Source: Ureibacillus acetophenoni
GTDB taxonomy: Bacteria > Bacillota > Bacilli > Bacillales_A > Planococcaceae
Direction of reading: 5' to 3'
NCBI RefSeq assembly: GCF_900220965.1
Contig: NZ_OBQC01000003.1
Coordinates: 186,001 to 250,000, forward strand
Length of the DNA: 64,000 nt
The position numbers and the translations under genes are program-made. The notes beneath the pieces are model-generated. The model was not told the DNA's origin and did not search any database. It was given only the letters and a program-made list of their open reading frames with translations. Below are positions 47,250-56,126 of the stretch, one piece after another (positions within the stretch are counted from its first letter, which is position 1; each line of letters starts with the position of its first letter).

Positions 47250-48764
47250 TTAGACTTCTACTTTCTCTTTCTCTTTTTCTACTTCTTCTTGCTTAACCTC
47301 AATTGTATCAAAAGTACGCTTTCCTGCGAAATTCTCAATTAGTTCTTTAACATCAATTCCAGAAGAAGCTTTTAAAGTCTCTTGTAGTGTTGACATTAAA
47401 TTTGTTGCATATGAAGTTACACGATTTGCACCGCCACCTTCTCCGTTACCTGTGTCAACAACTGTAATTTTATCGATATTAGATAGTGGACTCGCAACTT
47501 CTTTCGCATATTGAGGTAACATACGAACTAACATATCAAGAACTGCCGCTTGACCGTATTGTTCAAATGCTTCTGCGATTTTACGTTTCGCTTCCGCTTC
47601 TGCAAGACCTTTTAATCGAATAATTTCTGCTTCAGTTTCCCCTTGGGCTTTTTCAGCATCAGCCTTTGCAAGACCATCTAATCTAATTTTTTCTGCTTCA
47701 GCTTTTGCTCTTGCCTCAATACGATATTTCTCAGCATCTGCTTGTGCTAACTCTTTCATTTTTTGAGCAGCTGCATTTTGTTCAATTGCATAACGATCAG
47801 CATCAGCCTTTTTCTTAACTTCTGAATCGTATTGTCTTTCACGACGTAAGATTTCTTTTTCTTCTAATTCAATTTGTTTTTGACGCTCAATAATTTGTAC
47901 TTGCATTTCTTGCTCAGTAACTTCTTGTTTTGCTCTTGCTGTTTCTAATTCATAGGCTTGGTCCGCACGAGCTTTTGCAATGTCTTGTTCACGGCGAAAT
48001 TCCGCTACTTTTAGTTGATTTTCTTTTTCTGCTTCTGCGATTTCAGTTGCACGTAATAATTCAGCTTTTTGAGCTTCTTTTTCTGCTTCGGCTTTCTTAA
48101 TACGTGTTTCCTTTTCTGCTTCTGCAGTGGCAATATCAGCATCACGTTTCACTTGTGCAATTCTTGGTTTCCCTAGAGAATCTAAGTAACCATTTTTATC
48201 ACGTACGTCTTTTATAGTAAATGATACGATTATTAATCCCATTTTCGCTAAATCTTGAGAGGCAACACGTTGAACTTCTTGTGAGAACTTGTCACGGTTT
48301 TTATAAATTTCTTCTACCGTCATCGAACCTAGGATTGAACGTAAGTGCCCTTCTAGTACCTCTTTTGCTTCGTTTTCACGATCTTGTACTTTTTTACCTA
48401 AAAACTGTTCCGCAGCTGTTGCAATTTCAGTAATGGAACCACCGATTTTAATAATAGCTGTTCCATCTGCCATTACTGGTACACCTTGCTCTGTATATAC
48501 TTCAGGTGTTGTAACTTCTAATTTACTAGATAATAAACTTAAATATTCAGCCTGTTGGAATACCGGAAATACAAATGTACCTCCACCACGAATGATTTTT
48601 ACACGATTTCCCGAATCGTCTTTATGAACATTTTTAGATCCTAGGAAACTACCTGTTACAATAAGCGCTTCATCTGGACCGACTGTTTTATATCTTGCAA
48701 TATAAATCCCAATGATTGCTAGAATGACAAAAACAACAATCCCAATAACAATTAACAAATCCAT
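47250..48764 (-). CDS. floT: Flotillin (FloT/YuaG)
   Basis: A 504-residue flotillin. It has an N-terminal membrane segment (VIGIVVFVILAIIGIYIA), an SPFH domain (about 30-190), then a long Ala/Glu/Lys coiled coil (about 220-420, rich in AEAEKE repeats). It organises membrane microdomains. ATG 48764 has AAAGGGG upstream. It is second in an operon with the NfeD-type gene 19 bases upstream, under a SigW-type promoter, the arrangement of B. subtilis yuaF-floT. Confidence 0.95.
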   Translation of the reverse strand: MDLLIVIGIVVFVILAIIGIYIARYKTVGPDEALIVTGSFLGSKNVHKDDSGNRVKIIRGGGTFVFPVFQQAEYLSLLSSKLEVTTPEVYTEQGVPVMADGTAIIKIGGSITEIATAAEQFLGKKVQDRENEAKEVLEGHLRSILGSMTVEEIYKNRDKFSQEVQRVASQDLAKMGLIIVSFTIKDVRDKNGYLDSLGKPRIAQVKRDADIATAEAEKETRIKKAEAEKEAQKAELLRATEIAEAEKENQLKVAEFRREQDIAKARADQAYELETARAKQEVTEQEMQVQIIERQKQIELEEKEILRRERQYDSEVKKKADADRYAIEQNAAAQKMKELAQADAEKYRIEARAKAEAEKIRLDGLAKADAEKAQGETEAEIIRLKGLAEAEAKRKIAEAFEQYGQAAVLDMLVRMLPQYAKEVASPLSNIDKITVVDTGNGEGGGANRVTSYATNLMSTLQETLKASSGIDVKELIENFAGKRTFDTIEVKQEEVEKEKEKVEV

Positions 48765-48783
48765 AAGTTTACCCCTTTACTTT

Positions 48784-49311
48784 TTATTTGAATGGCGATT
48801 GGTATTTTTTTACATGAAGCGTTCCTTCTTTTACTTCGATTATTAGTATTTCATCATCATAATCGATCGCTTCGTTATCAAAACCAGTAGCTCGTTTTGA
48901 TATAATACCTGCTGCCGTTTCAATCACTACTTCACCAAATCCATCTTTCGGAATTGGCACAATCACTTTCCCTATTTGACCTTCTAATGATTGATCTGTG
49001 TACGCCAATGAGACTTCTGCTGATTTTAAAGGAACTAATATAAAGAAATATAGCAAACTACTTAATATTGCAGATAGAATACATGAGATAATAAATACGA
49101 GTACACTAGTCATTGGACTAAACTGCTCAAGTAGATAACCACTTGCAGATGCAATTGTTATAAATGCCAAAATCACAGCTGGATTTAAGAAGAAAAATCC
49201 ATCTACTATTCCATCTAAGAAGTCAGAGAATAGTATATAAACTACAGTTATACATCCAGCTACAATTAAAGTAACTAAATAAACTGTTTGTATTTCTACA
49301 CCGAAGATCAT
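48784..49311 (-). CDS. yuaF: NfeD family membrane protein (YuaF)
   Basis: A 175-residue protein with about four helices (VYLVTLIVAGCITVVYILF, AVILAFITIASASGYLL, MTSVLVFIISCILSAILSSLLYFFI) and a C-terminal OB-fold NfeD domain (LEGQIGKVIVPIPKDGFGEVV). NfeD proteins partner SPFH proteins. ATG 49311 lies 8 bases after GGAGG; the ATG at 49317 is too close to it. Length matches YuaF (about 174). Confidence 0.9.
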   Translation of the reverse strand: MIFGVEIQTVYLVTLIVAGCITVVYILFSDFLDGIVDGFFFLNPAVILAFITIASASGYLLEQFSPMTSVLVFIISCILSAILSSLLYFFILVPLKSAEVSLAYTDQSLEGQIGKVIVPIPKDGFGEVVIETAAGIISKRATGFDNEAIDYDDEILIIEVKEGTLHVKKYQSPFK

Positions 49312-49351
49312 TTTCATCACCTCCACACTTGTTTTAGCATTTGTTACCATA

Positions 49352-49380
49352 TATACGGACTAAGTTTCACGAAAGTTTCA
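49352..49380 (-). promoter_or_regulatory. SigW-type ECF promoter of yuaF-floT
   Basis: On the minus strand TGAAAC (49380-49375), 17 bases, CGTATA (49357-49352). Identical boxes and spacing to the xpaC-telA promoter at 23435. B. subtilis yuaF-floT is a known SigW operon. A second TGAAAC inside the spacer is too close to the -10 box to be the working one. Confidence 0.9.
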
Positions 49381-49401
49381 ATATTTTAAAAATTCTTTCA
49401 C

Positions 49402-49435
49402 AAAAAAATGCACTTACTGATTTTTAGTAAATGCA
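49402..49435 (-). terminator. Intrinsic terminator of dfrA
   Basis: On the minus strand TGCATTTACT pairs with AGTAAGTGCA (49435-49426 with 49418-49409; one wobble), followed by seven U residues, 17 bases past the dfrA stop. Confidence 0.85.
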
Positions 49436-49452
49436 CTTTATTCATAGTCATA

Positions 49453-49935
49453 TTAAAATTTTTTTCTGTCAAAAACTAAATATTTATAGGTAAATCCTTG
49501 ATTTGTATCTACAGGGTCGCTTGAATAAGTGAGTGACCATTCATCATCATATAATGGGAAAAATGTATCTCCATTAAATACATAATCAATCTCAGTTATG
49601 TAGAGTCGATCAGCTATAGGTAATGCTAATTTGAAAATCTCCTCCCCACCAATAATCATAATTTCTTCAACATCGCCAGCAATTTTAATTGCTTCATCTA
49701 AACTATTGGCTACTTCGATTCCTTCGTGTCGATAGTCACTGTTACGTGTTACAATAATATTTTTTCTTCCCGGTAAAGGTCTACCTATAGATTCAAATGT
49801 TTTTCTTCCCATGATCATCGGTTTTCCCATTGTTGTTTCTTTAAAATATTTTAATTCTCCTGGTAAATGCCAGGGCATTTTGTTCTCGTATCCAATTACT
49901 CGATTTTTATCGTGAGCTACAATTAGTGAAATCAT
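49453..49935 (-). CDS. dfrA: Dihydrofolate reductase
   Basis: A 160-residue DHFR: MISLIVAHDKNRVIGYENKMPWHLPGEL (substrate Asp is replaced in position by Glu/Asp of the PGELKYFK helix), GRKTFESIGRPLPGR and VEEIMIIGGEEIF for NADPH. It supplies tetrahydrofolate, consumed by thymidylate synthase encoded upstream. GAAAGGAA lies before ATG 49935. thyA and dfrA are separated by a terminator and about 230 bases, so each may have its own promoter. Confidence 0.95.
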   Translation of the reverse strand: MISLIVAHDKNRVIGYENKMPWHLPGELKYFKETTMGKPMIMGRKTFESIGRPLPGRKNIIVTRNSDYRHEGIEVANSLDEAIKIAGDVEEIMIIGGEEIFKLALPIADRLYITEIDYVFNGDTFFPLYDDEWSLTYSSDPVDTNQGFTYKYLVFDRKKF

Positions 49936-50131
49936 TTGTATGTTCCTTTCTTCGATTCGAAATTAAGTTAATTATAGTATAAACTTATTACTTTTTTTAG
50001 TTTCGGTTTTATATTACCCATTTTTCGTAAAGCATCGATTCATATATACGACATATTCAAAGTTATGTGAAATTACACATAACATTAATTATGTCCTATG
50101 TACAATGCGGTAAATGTGTATTTCAACAATT

Positions 50132-50161
50132 TAAAAAATGACCTCCTAAAAGAAGGTCATT
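50132..50161 (-). terminator. Intrinsic terminator of thyA
   Basis: AATGACCT (50137-50144) with AGGTCATT (50154-50161); the left flank gives a U-run on the minus strand, 7 bases past the thyA stop. Confidence 0.85.
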
Positions 50162-50167
50162 TGTTTT

Positions 50168-51130
50168 TTATACAGCTACCGGAGCTTTAATCGTTGGATG
50201 TGGGTTGTATCCTTCCATAGTTAGATCACTTAATTCAATATCAAAAATAGATTTCTTTTCAGGATTTATAACAAGCTTTGGTAGATTACGTGGTTCACGA
50301 GACAATTGTTCATTTACTTGATCTAAATGATTTAAATAAATATGAGCATCACCGAAGCTATGGACAAATTCTCCTACTCCTAATCCACATTCATGAGCAA
50401 TTAAGTGAGTTAACAATGCGTATGAGGCAATGTTAAACGGAACGCCTAAAAAAACATCCGCACTACGTTGGTATAACTGGCATGATAGTTTCCCATCAGC
50501 TACATAAAATTGGAAAAGTGTATGACAAGGTGGTAAAGCCATATCATCAACTTCAGCTGGGTTCCATGCAGAAACAATTAACCTTCTAGAATTAGGGTTT
50601 GTTTTAATCATATCTATTACCTTTTTTAATTGGTCAATTGTTTCTCCACCATTTTCAGTTGGCCAAGAACGCCATTGCTTACCATATACAGGACCTAAAT
50701 CACCGAACTTTAAGGCAAACTCGTCGTCCGATAGAATTTTTTCAGTAAATACTTTCATTTGCTCGTCTAATACTTTTGCGAAATCTTCATCGTTTGCAGC
50801 ACGCAAACCAAAGTTTTTCATATCAGGACCTTCATAGTCATCTGATTTCACCCATTTTTCAAAAGCCCACTCATCCCAAATATGGTTATTATGTTGTAAA
50901 AGGTATCGAATGTTCGTATCACCTTTTATAAACCATAATAATTCACTTGCAACTAACATTTTAAAAGGAACTCGTTTAGTTGTTAATAAGGGGAATCCTT
51001 CATTCAAATCAAAACGCATTTGATAGCCAAATACACTAATTGTCCCTGTCCCAGTTCGATCTTCTTTTTTTACTCCATTATCTAAAATGTGCGTTAATAA
51101 ATTTAAATAAGCCATTTCAGGATGTGCCAT
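50168..51130 (-). CDS. thyA: Thymidylate synthase (long form)
   Basis: A 320-residue ThyA that methylates dUMP using methylene-tetrahydrofolate. Catalytic Cys in [11 protein letters not shown] (about 200), the Arg pair in NSRRLIV, and DRTGTGT at the N-terminus. Compared with the 264-residue E. coli type it has an insertion of about 50 residues after the WDEWAFEKW segment, as in lactobacilli and staphylococci. AGGAGTG lies before ATG 51130. Confidence 0.95.
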   Translation of the reverse strand: MAHPEMAYLNLLTHILDNGVKKEDRTGTGTISVFGYQMRFDLNEGFPLLTTKRVPFKMLVASELLWFIKGDTNIRYLLQHNNHIWDEWAFEKWVKSDDYEGPDMKNFGLRAANDEDFAKVLDEQMKVFTEKILSDDEFALKFGDLGPVYGKQWRSWPTENGGETIDQLKKVIDMIKTNPNSRRLIVSAWNPAEVDDMALPPCHTLFQFYVADGKLSCQLYQRSADVFLGVPFNIASYALLTHLIAHECGLGVGEFVHSFGDAHIYLNHLDQVNEQLSREPRNLPKLVINPEKKSIFDIELSDLTMEGYNPHPTIKAPVAV

Positions 51131-51190
51131 AGTATCACTCCTAGTACAATTACTTTTTATATTAATATATTATTCTTATATTAATTTTTA

Positions 51191-51225
51191 CAAAATAATT
51201 GCTCATCCAAATAAGATAGATGAGC
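51191..51225 (-). terminator. Hairpin terminator of the GGDEF gene
   Basis: GCTCATC (51201-51207) with GATGAGC (51219-51225); the U-tail on the minus strand is interrupted (AATTATTTT). Confidence 0.65.
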
Positions 51226-51227
51226 CT

Positions 51228-52421
51228 TTAAATATTTACAAATTGTCGATGTTCGTAATAATTTCTTCCATTTTCTTTAACAAAATAAAGTGCTTCATCA
51301 GCCTTATGGATACAAGATTTAATCTCACTTGGGTACTGAATATACGCAGTACTTGCACCTACACTGACTGTAACGTATGGATCAATAAGAGAAGAACTAT
51401 GATCTATTTTTAATTCATTCACTTTACTAATAATTTCTTCACATATTTCTTTTGCCTTTTCCTCTGTATGGTTGATGAGTAAAATTGTAAATTCTTCTCC
51501 ACCCCATCTTGAAGCGAAACAACCATATTTGTAAGCCAAATCATATAATTGTCGGCCAATATTTGCTAATACGAAGTCACCTTCACTATGACCATACGTA
51601 TCATTATACAATTTAAAACAATCTACATCTACCATTATTGCAGTAAATAAGAATGACTCGTACTTAGACTTCTTCTCAAGTTCAGAAATATAGCTATCAA
51701 AGGCTCTTCGGTTAAATAAATTCGTTAAAGGATCTAAATTAGCTTGTAACTCTAATTTTCGATTCGCTTCCCTCAACTTCTTAGTTAAATCCCGGGTAAT
51801 ATGGGCTTCTTTAATAAGTTCGGATTGAAAACTTAATGATCTGTGGAATGAATAATAAAATGACCTGGATATAAAAAATGTGATTGGAATTAGTGAGAGT
51901 AAGTAAAGGACCTGTTGCCTTAATAATTCGGTATCATTATGTTGCATAATAAGACCTATTAATAGGGTTAAACTAGAAAAAAGCAATGAAATAATAAGTT
52001 GTTTCAATCGCAATACGATGACTGAACACGTTATACATAATGTTAAAGTATAAATCATGAGTTGGTTATAGTAACCGAAGTCACTTATTGTAATAATGGA
52101 TCCAAGAAAAGTTAAGGCAACTACATAAAAACTAATAAAAAAATCCACTTTCCTACCATTTTTCTCTGTAATACGTATTTTTTTAATATCAGTAATAAAA
52201 TATACAAACAAGTTGAAAATAACTAAAATTGTGTATGAAATTATTTGAAAGGATTTGTTTCCAAATATAGTAGACAATGATTGGTTAGATAAAAATGCCA
52301 TAATTACTAATAAAAACACTATGATAATAGTAGTAACTTTGCTAATTAAACTAATTTTTTGTATATTATGCTTAAGGATTTCTAGCTCCGTTAAACTTTT
52401 TTGTTCAAAAAAATCCCCCAA
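51228..52421 (-). CDS. Membrane diguanylate cyclase (GGDEF domain)
   Basis: A 397-residue protein with about six N-terminal helices (residues 25-195, starting VTTIIIVFLLVIMAFL), a short coiled coil (LTKKLREANRKLELQ) and a GGDEF domain (about 225-390). The active loop reads RWGGEEFTILL, an intact GG(D/E)EF, so c-di-GMP synthesis is likely. The preceding NLDPLTNLFNRRAF is also conserved. No RxxD inhibitory site was noticed at the usual place. TTG 52421 has GAGG about 10 bases upstream; no better start is in frame. Confidence 0.88.
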   Translation of the reverse strand: MGDFFEQKSLTELEILKHNIQKISLISKVTTIIIVFLLVIMAFLSNQSLSTIFGNKSFQIISYTILVIFNLFVYFITDIKKIRITEKNGRKVDFFISFYVVALTFLGSIITISDFGYYNQLMIYTLTLCITCSVIVLRLKQLIISLLFSSLTLLIGLIMQHNDTELLRQQVLYLLSLIPITFFISRSFYYSFHRSLSFQSELIKEAHITRDLTKKLREANRKLELQANLDPLTNLFNRRAFDSYISELEKKSKYESFLFTAIMVDVDCFKLYNDTYGHSEGDFVLANIGRQLYDLAYKYGCFASRWGGEEFTILLINHTEEKAKEICEEIISKVNELKIDHSSSLIDPYVTVSVGASTAYIQYPSEIKSCIHKADEALYFVKENGRNYYEHRQFVNI

Positions 52422-52654
52422 AGTAAACTAACCTCATTTCAAAAAATCATAAATTATATTTTCCTGCATATAACAATAATATAGTTTTTAAAATTACTTA
52501 AATTAATTTTACAATAAATCACATAGTAAATAAACACTTTTTTACTATTTTATAGTAAATTAATCACAATAAATTTTAGAAAAACGAGGTATATTTACTT
52601 ATATGCAAAATAGTATAATAGAACTATACACCTCTATTACTATGGAAAAATCAA

Positions 52655-52695
52655 AATAAAAAAGCTACCGCTCTAAATATTTAAGCGGTAGCTTT
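52655..52695 (-). terminator. Intrinsic terminator of ypjP
   Basis: AAAGCTACCGCT (52661-52672) with AGCGGTAGCTTT (52684-52695), with an A-run on the left that gives a U-tail on the minus strand. Confidence 0.92.
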
Positions 52696-52703
52696 AACTA
52701 GTT

Positions 52704-53300
52704 TTATGACAACCATTTCGGTGGTGTATTTTTTGAGTAGTAAATATCGCCTACGTTATGATGGGTAACAAATCGATCCTCATAAGTATGGTAATGGAAA
52801 TTATAATAATATCCTTCTAACGGTCTTTTTTCTGTTCGTACATGAAATCGAATTAAATCTTTGCCTGTAGCAACATCAATTAAGTTAAATATCTTCTCAC
52901 TATAATTACCACTTGGTTGTTCAGTTATTTTTATGTACTTTAAGGAATTGGAATCCAATTTTGCCAATTCAATACCAATAATTTCTTCCATTTTTGGGAA
53001 AATGGAGTATTCAAATTCATCACCAATTACAGGAGCAATTCTTGTCCCAAATTTTATAAAGGACTGTTCTTTTGCATCATCAATAATCGTATCGATATAC
53101 GATTCATTACTACTATCTGAATGATTATCACGTTGATCGGCAATACTACGTTCAACAACTGCCGAATCAGGGAGATTACTTTTAGAATTTTCAGACTGGT
53201 CATAATCTAAATGTTCCCATATTTCATGATTGGGTGAAATAATCCCAAATGTTATGAATGCAACGAATATGACGATTAATCTTTGTAACCATTTCTTCAT
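52704..53300 (-). CDS. ypjP: YpjP family protein
   Basis: A 198-residue protein with an N-terminal membrane segment/signal (WLQRLIVIFVAFITFGIISP), a Ser/Asp/Asn-rich linker and a conserved domain (FIKFGTRIAPVIGDEFEYSIFPKMEE to EGYYYNFHYHTYEDRFVTHH). This matches Bacillus YpjP, encoded next to thyA/dfrA as here. Function unknown. ATG 53300 follows GAGGTAATGT by a few bases. A candidate ECF-type promoter lies about 50 bases upstream. Confidence 0.82.
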   Translation of the reverse strand: MKKWLQRLIVIFVAFITFGIISPNHEIWEHLDYDQSENSKSNLPDSAVVERSIADQRDNHSDSSNESYIDTIIDDAKEQSFIKFGTRIAPVIGDEFEYSIFPKMEEIIGIELAKLDSNSLKYIKITEQPSGNYSEKIFNLIDVATGKDLIRFHVRTEKRPLEGYYYNFHYHTYEDRFVTHHNVGDIYYSKNTPPKWLS

Positions 53301-53348
53301 ATACATTACCTCGAATCCTAAATTATTCAAAAATTAGACTTATATATA

Positions 53349-53376
53349 GGTACGATTATATCATTAAAAGGTTTCA
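53349..53376 (-). promoter_or_regulatory. Candidate ECF-type promoter of ypjP
   Basis: On the minus strand TGAAAC (53376-53371), 16 bases, CGTACC (53354-53349). The match is weaker than at xpaC and yuaF. A TATAAT in the spacer offers an alternative SigA -10 box. Confidence 0.4.
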
Positions 53377-53444
53377 TCTTTTAGTGTTTCATTGTAAAAT
53401 AATAGATGTAAATACAATTGTACTATAAAGGGAGGTCCACTTCT

Positions 53445-53531
53445 ATGGAATTATTTGAAGTCGCAGCAGGTATTGGATTTGCTTTAGTAATTGCTTACTT
53501 AACGTCTTTATGCTTTACAGAAAATAGCTAA
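53445..53531 (+). CDS. 28-residue single-helix membrane peptide
   Basis: GGGAGG lies 8 bases before ATG 53445. The product is MELFEVAAGIGFALVIAYLT followed by SLCFTENS: one helix, acidic N-terminus. It is followed by its own strong terminator, which supports a real transcript. Function unknown. Confidence 0.65.
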   Translation: MELFEVAAGIGFALVIAYLTSLCFTENS

Positions 53532-53577
53532 TTTCCGTTATTATTCATACAATTATTTTTTAATAAAGCAATTAGAC

Positions 53578-53612
53578 AAGGGGTGCCCGATTTCTCGAGC
53601 ACCCCTTTAGTA
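53578..53612 (+). terminator. Intrinsic terminator of the 28-residue peptide gene
   Basis: AAGGGGTGC (53578-53586) with GCACCCCTT (53599-53607), followed by TTTAG. Confidence 0.85.
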
Positions 53613-53670
53613 TTTTGCGTAACATTATAAATAAATGAAGTATCAACCCTATCATCAGGGGAATTTTATA

Positions 53671-53820
53671 TTAAAAGACTATACCGCGGTAAAATCCCAC
53701 TAAAACGCTCTCTAACTTAAGCAATGCAAACCCAACCTACTTTTGCATCCTCGCAAGCCTATACTTGCTCCAGTATGAATAAGTGTCTTCAAAAACATTA
53801 GCGAAACGCCAATTTATTTA
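53671..53820 (-). other. Anomalous intergenic block with remnant reading frame
   Basis: This block is richer in G and C than the spacers around it. On the minus strand one frame is open from about 53820 to 53671 apart from a single TAG; it reads WRFANVFEDTYSYWSKYRLA, then RMQK, stop, then VGFALLKLESVLVGFYRGIV. There is no start codon or ribosome site. It may be a degraded gene fragment, part of an old mobile element, or a structured RNA (GCAAG/CTTGC and TGCAAA/TTTGCA pairs). I cannot assign it. Confidence 0.35.
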
Positions 53821-53987
53821 TATGCTACACAAAAATAGCACCTAATAACTATAACACACTTTCATAAAAAGGTAAAACTAACATGGATATCAAGTTAAAA
53901 ATAGTTTAATAAACAATTATGAATTGGTTATATATTTCATCTACAATCATAAAATTTATCATACTAAATGATAAGGAGAATAGTAGA

Positions 53988-54203
53988 ATGTATAATGTAA
54001 CTTTTTATGAAAATAGGGCGTTAGTCATGAGTAAATTAACATCATCGATTCCATCAGAAAATGAGAATATTCAGCTAAAAGGACGTAAAGCGACTGTTAC
54101 TAACGTTGAAAAGCTAGATGAAAGGAATGTTCATGTTCATATCGCTTTTGAAAAAATAGTTAAAAAAGCCGCTGTCCTGGATACAAAGAAGAAAAGAAAA
54201 TAA
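53988..54203 (+). CDS. Small basic protein, 71 residues
   Basis: MYNVTFYENRALVMSKLTSS leads into a beta-rich middle (NIQLKGRKATVTNVEKLDE, NVHVHIAFEKI) and a Lys-rich tail (KKAAVLDTKKKRK). AAGGAG lies 9 bases before ATG 53988, so in-frame codons upstream are not used. The pattern suggests a small beta-barrel or nucleic-acid-binding protein, an inference. Family not recognised. Convergent with ypiP. Confidence 0.65.
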   Translation: MYNVTFYENRALVMSKLTSSIPSENENIQLKGRKATVTNVEKLDERNVHVHIAFEKIVKKAAVLDTKKKRK

Positions 54204-54212
54204 GTTAATCAT

Positions 54213-55001
54213 TTAACTTTTTTCAATTATACCGTAATGGAATTTTGAAGATAGTCGGATATCCCGCAAAAAACCAAAGTCATCAAAATAAGTAGTTTTA
54301 TAATGGGCTTTTAATACTACCCTTTTTCTTGCAACCCTAATAGCTTCTTGAACCCATTGTTTTGTAAGTCGAGTATGACTACCTGCATCTCGAAGCGGTT
54401 CGAAATTATTAGATTCTTCTATTACTTCTTCAAACATCGGATCCATATAAATAACATCTACCGAATCATTTTCAAGTTTACTTAAAAAATCAACTGCTTC
54501 TGCATGAACGACTTCAATTTGACGCATACATGAAGTTAAAGGTATATCGGAATAATCATATCTTTTCATACCTTGTTGAACTATAAACGCAACATTGCGA
54601 TTTTCTTCTAAACCAATCACCTTACCATCAATACCCACAATATACGCAGCAACGATTGCATCTGAACCTAGTCCTAAAGTACAGTCTAGGTATGAATCAC
54701 CCTGTACAAGTTTGCAAGCTTCTAAAAAAGGATCATTTTCACCTCTTGCAATACGTTTTAATCGAAAAGATGCAGAATTTGGATGGAAAAAGAAAGCGTT
54801 GTTAGCGCCTTTTGGATAATATTCAAATCGATTTTTCCCTGCAACAATAATATTAGCGTTCAGTAGCTCACTAATTTTAGCTACTGAACGCTTTTTTCTT
54901 GGCTCAAATGGAAGTCCCAGTTGTTGACAAGCAAAATCTGCTAATCTTAATGATTCCTCATCTGGTCTTCCAGCAGTTGTAACTACGGTTACTCCGCACA
55001 T
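54213..55001 (-). CDS. ypiP: Class I SAM-dependent methyltransferase (YpiP)
   Basis: A 262-residue protein resembling B. subtilis YpiP and the RsmJ family of 16S rRNA methyltransferases. SAM-binding motif I is DCTLGLGSDAIVAA (about 106-119), the motif II acid is in GLEENRNV, and motif IV is YMDPMFEE. The GRPD near the N-terminus is typical. An rRNA guanine is a likely substrate by analogy, not proven. ATG 55001 lies within the end of brxA (13-base overlap), so the two are coupled. Confidence 0.82.
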   Translation of the reverse strand: MCGVTVVTTAGRPDEESLRLADFACQQLGLPFEPRKKRSVAKISELLNANIIVAGKNRFEYYPKGANNAFFFHPNSASFRLKRIARGENDPFLEACKLVQGDSYLDCTLGLGSDAIVAAYIVGIDGKVIGLEENRNVAFIVQQGMKRYDYSDIPLTSCMRQIEVVHAEAVDFLSKLENDSVDVIYMDPMFEEVIEESNNFEPLRDAGSHTRLTKQWVQEAIRVARKRVVLKAHYKTTYFDDFGFLRDIRLSSKFHYGIIEKS

Positions 55002-55420
55002 GTTTGTTTTAAAACACCTGTTAAATGATCCGTAATTTGTTCAACTGGATGACCTTCAATTTGATCGCGTGGGATAAAATATTCTAATTGACCATCTCTA
55101 AGTATTGCAATTGACGGAGAACTTGGTGGAACTTCTTCAAAATATCCGCGCATTGCAGCCGTTGCTTCACGATCCTGACCTGCAAAAACTGTCACTAAAT
55201 GGTCTGGTTTAACTTCGGCAATAGCTTCGCGTACAGCTGGTCTAGCTAGTCCAGCAGCACAACCACATACTGAGTTTATGACAACTAATGAAACTCCCTT
55301 AGCTGTAGCCATAAATTCATTTACATCTTCTGGTGTCGTTAACTCCGAAAAGCCTGCATCTACTAACTCTTGACGCATCGGTTGAACAATACCTCTCATA
55401 TACTCATCGTAAGCGTTCAT
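54989..55420 (-). CDS. brxA: Bacilliredoxin BrxA (YphP)
   Basis: A 143-residue bacilliredoxin with the CGC redox motif in VVINSVCGCAAGLARP (about 53-55) and FAGQDREATAAMRGYF. BrxA removes bacillithiol from oxidised protein thiols, so the host probably makes bacillithiol. The start MNAYDEYMRGIVQPMR fits BrxA better than BrxB. ATG 55420 lies 8 bases after GAGG; ATG 55423 is nearly as good. Coupled to ypiP. Confidence 0.9.
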   Translation of the reverse strand: MNAYDEYMRGIVQPMRQELVDAGFSELTTPEDVNEFMATAKGVSLVVINSVCGCAAGLARPAVREAIAEVKPDHLVTVFAGQDREATAAMRGYFEEVPPSSPSIAILRDGQLEYFIPRDQIEGHPVEQITDHLTGVLKQTCAE

Positions 55421-55615
55421 CATATCTACCTCTTTCATAATTACTCGCATCCAAATTATATCAATATTTCCTTATGAAGTACAAAAGATTAAATTTTAAT
55501 ATGCTAAAAAGTAGCTAAAAGTCACTATTCACAAAAATCTTTAATAATTGAAAGGAAATTTATTAGCTAATCACTAATAAATATAAAAAGATCGATTTAA
55601 GGAGAGCTTAACTAT

Positions 55616-56077
55616 ATGGAAAAACGGCATGAAATTTTGTTTAATCAATTAAAAAACTACCGTGATTATGTATTGTATTTATTAGAGGATGTATCAGAAA
55701 TTGAAGCAGAATTGATTCCAACAGGATTTAATAATAATATTCGCTGGAACGCTGGGCATATTTATTTAGACCAATATTTATGGATTGAACATTTAACAAA
55801 AGAAAAAATGGGGATTCCTGAAGAGTTTCGTGCGTGGTTTGGTTATGGAACTTCTCCAAAAGATTTTACTAATGATACTCCGTCATTAAAGGAATTAATT
55901 AAATTATTAAAATCTCAACCTGAAAAAATTAAAGAAAAGTATGGTCTTAGATTAGAGGAAGAATTCCCTCCTACAGAAATGGGAATGTTCACAATTGAGC
56001 AAGTATTAATTCGTACTATTTTCCATGAAGGGATGCATATCCAAACAATTATAGACATAAAGAAATTATTGAAATAA
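55616..56077 (+). CDS. DinB family protein
   Basis: A 153-residue four-helix-bundle protein of the DinB/YfiT superfamily. The likely metal-binding His residues lie in WNAGHIYLDQ (about 49) and IFHEGMHIQTI (about 138 and 142). Related proteins are thiol-dependent (bacillithiol) transferases or damage-inducible proteins; the reaction is unknown. AAGGAG lies upstream of ATG 55616. Monocistronic. Confidence 0.87.
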   Translation: MEKRHEILFNQLKNYRDYVLYLLEDVSEIEAELIPTGFNNNIRWNAGHIYLDQYLWIEHLTKEKMGIPEEFRAWFGYGTSPKDFTNDTPSLKELIKLLKSQPEKIKEKYGLRLEEEFPPTEMGMFTIEQVLIRTIFHEGMHIQTIIDIKKLLK

Positions 56078-56126
56078 ATTAATCAAATTAAAACCGATTT
56101 TACAACAGTTCCATTTTGCCAACAGA

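Noticed and set aside
53680-53710. Minus-strand TGGG...ACCGCGG resembling the T-box sequence
   Set aside because: The conserved AGGGTGGNACCGCG is not matched in its first half, there is no downstream terminator partner, and the next minus-strand gene (ypjP) is not an amino-acid gene.
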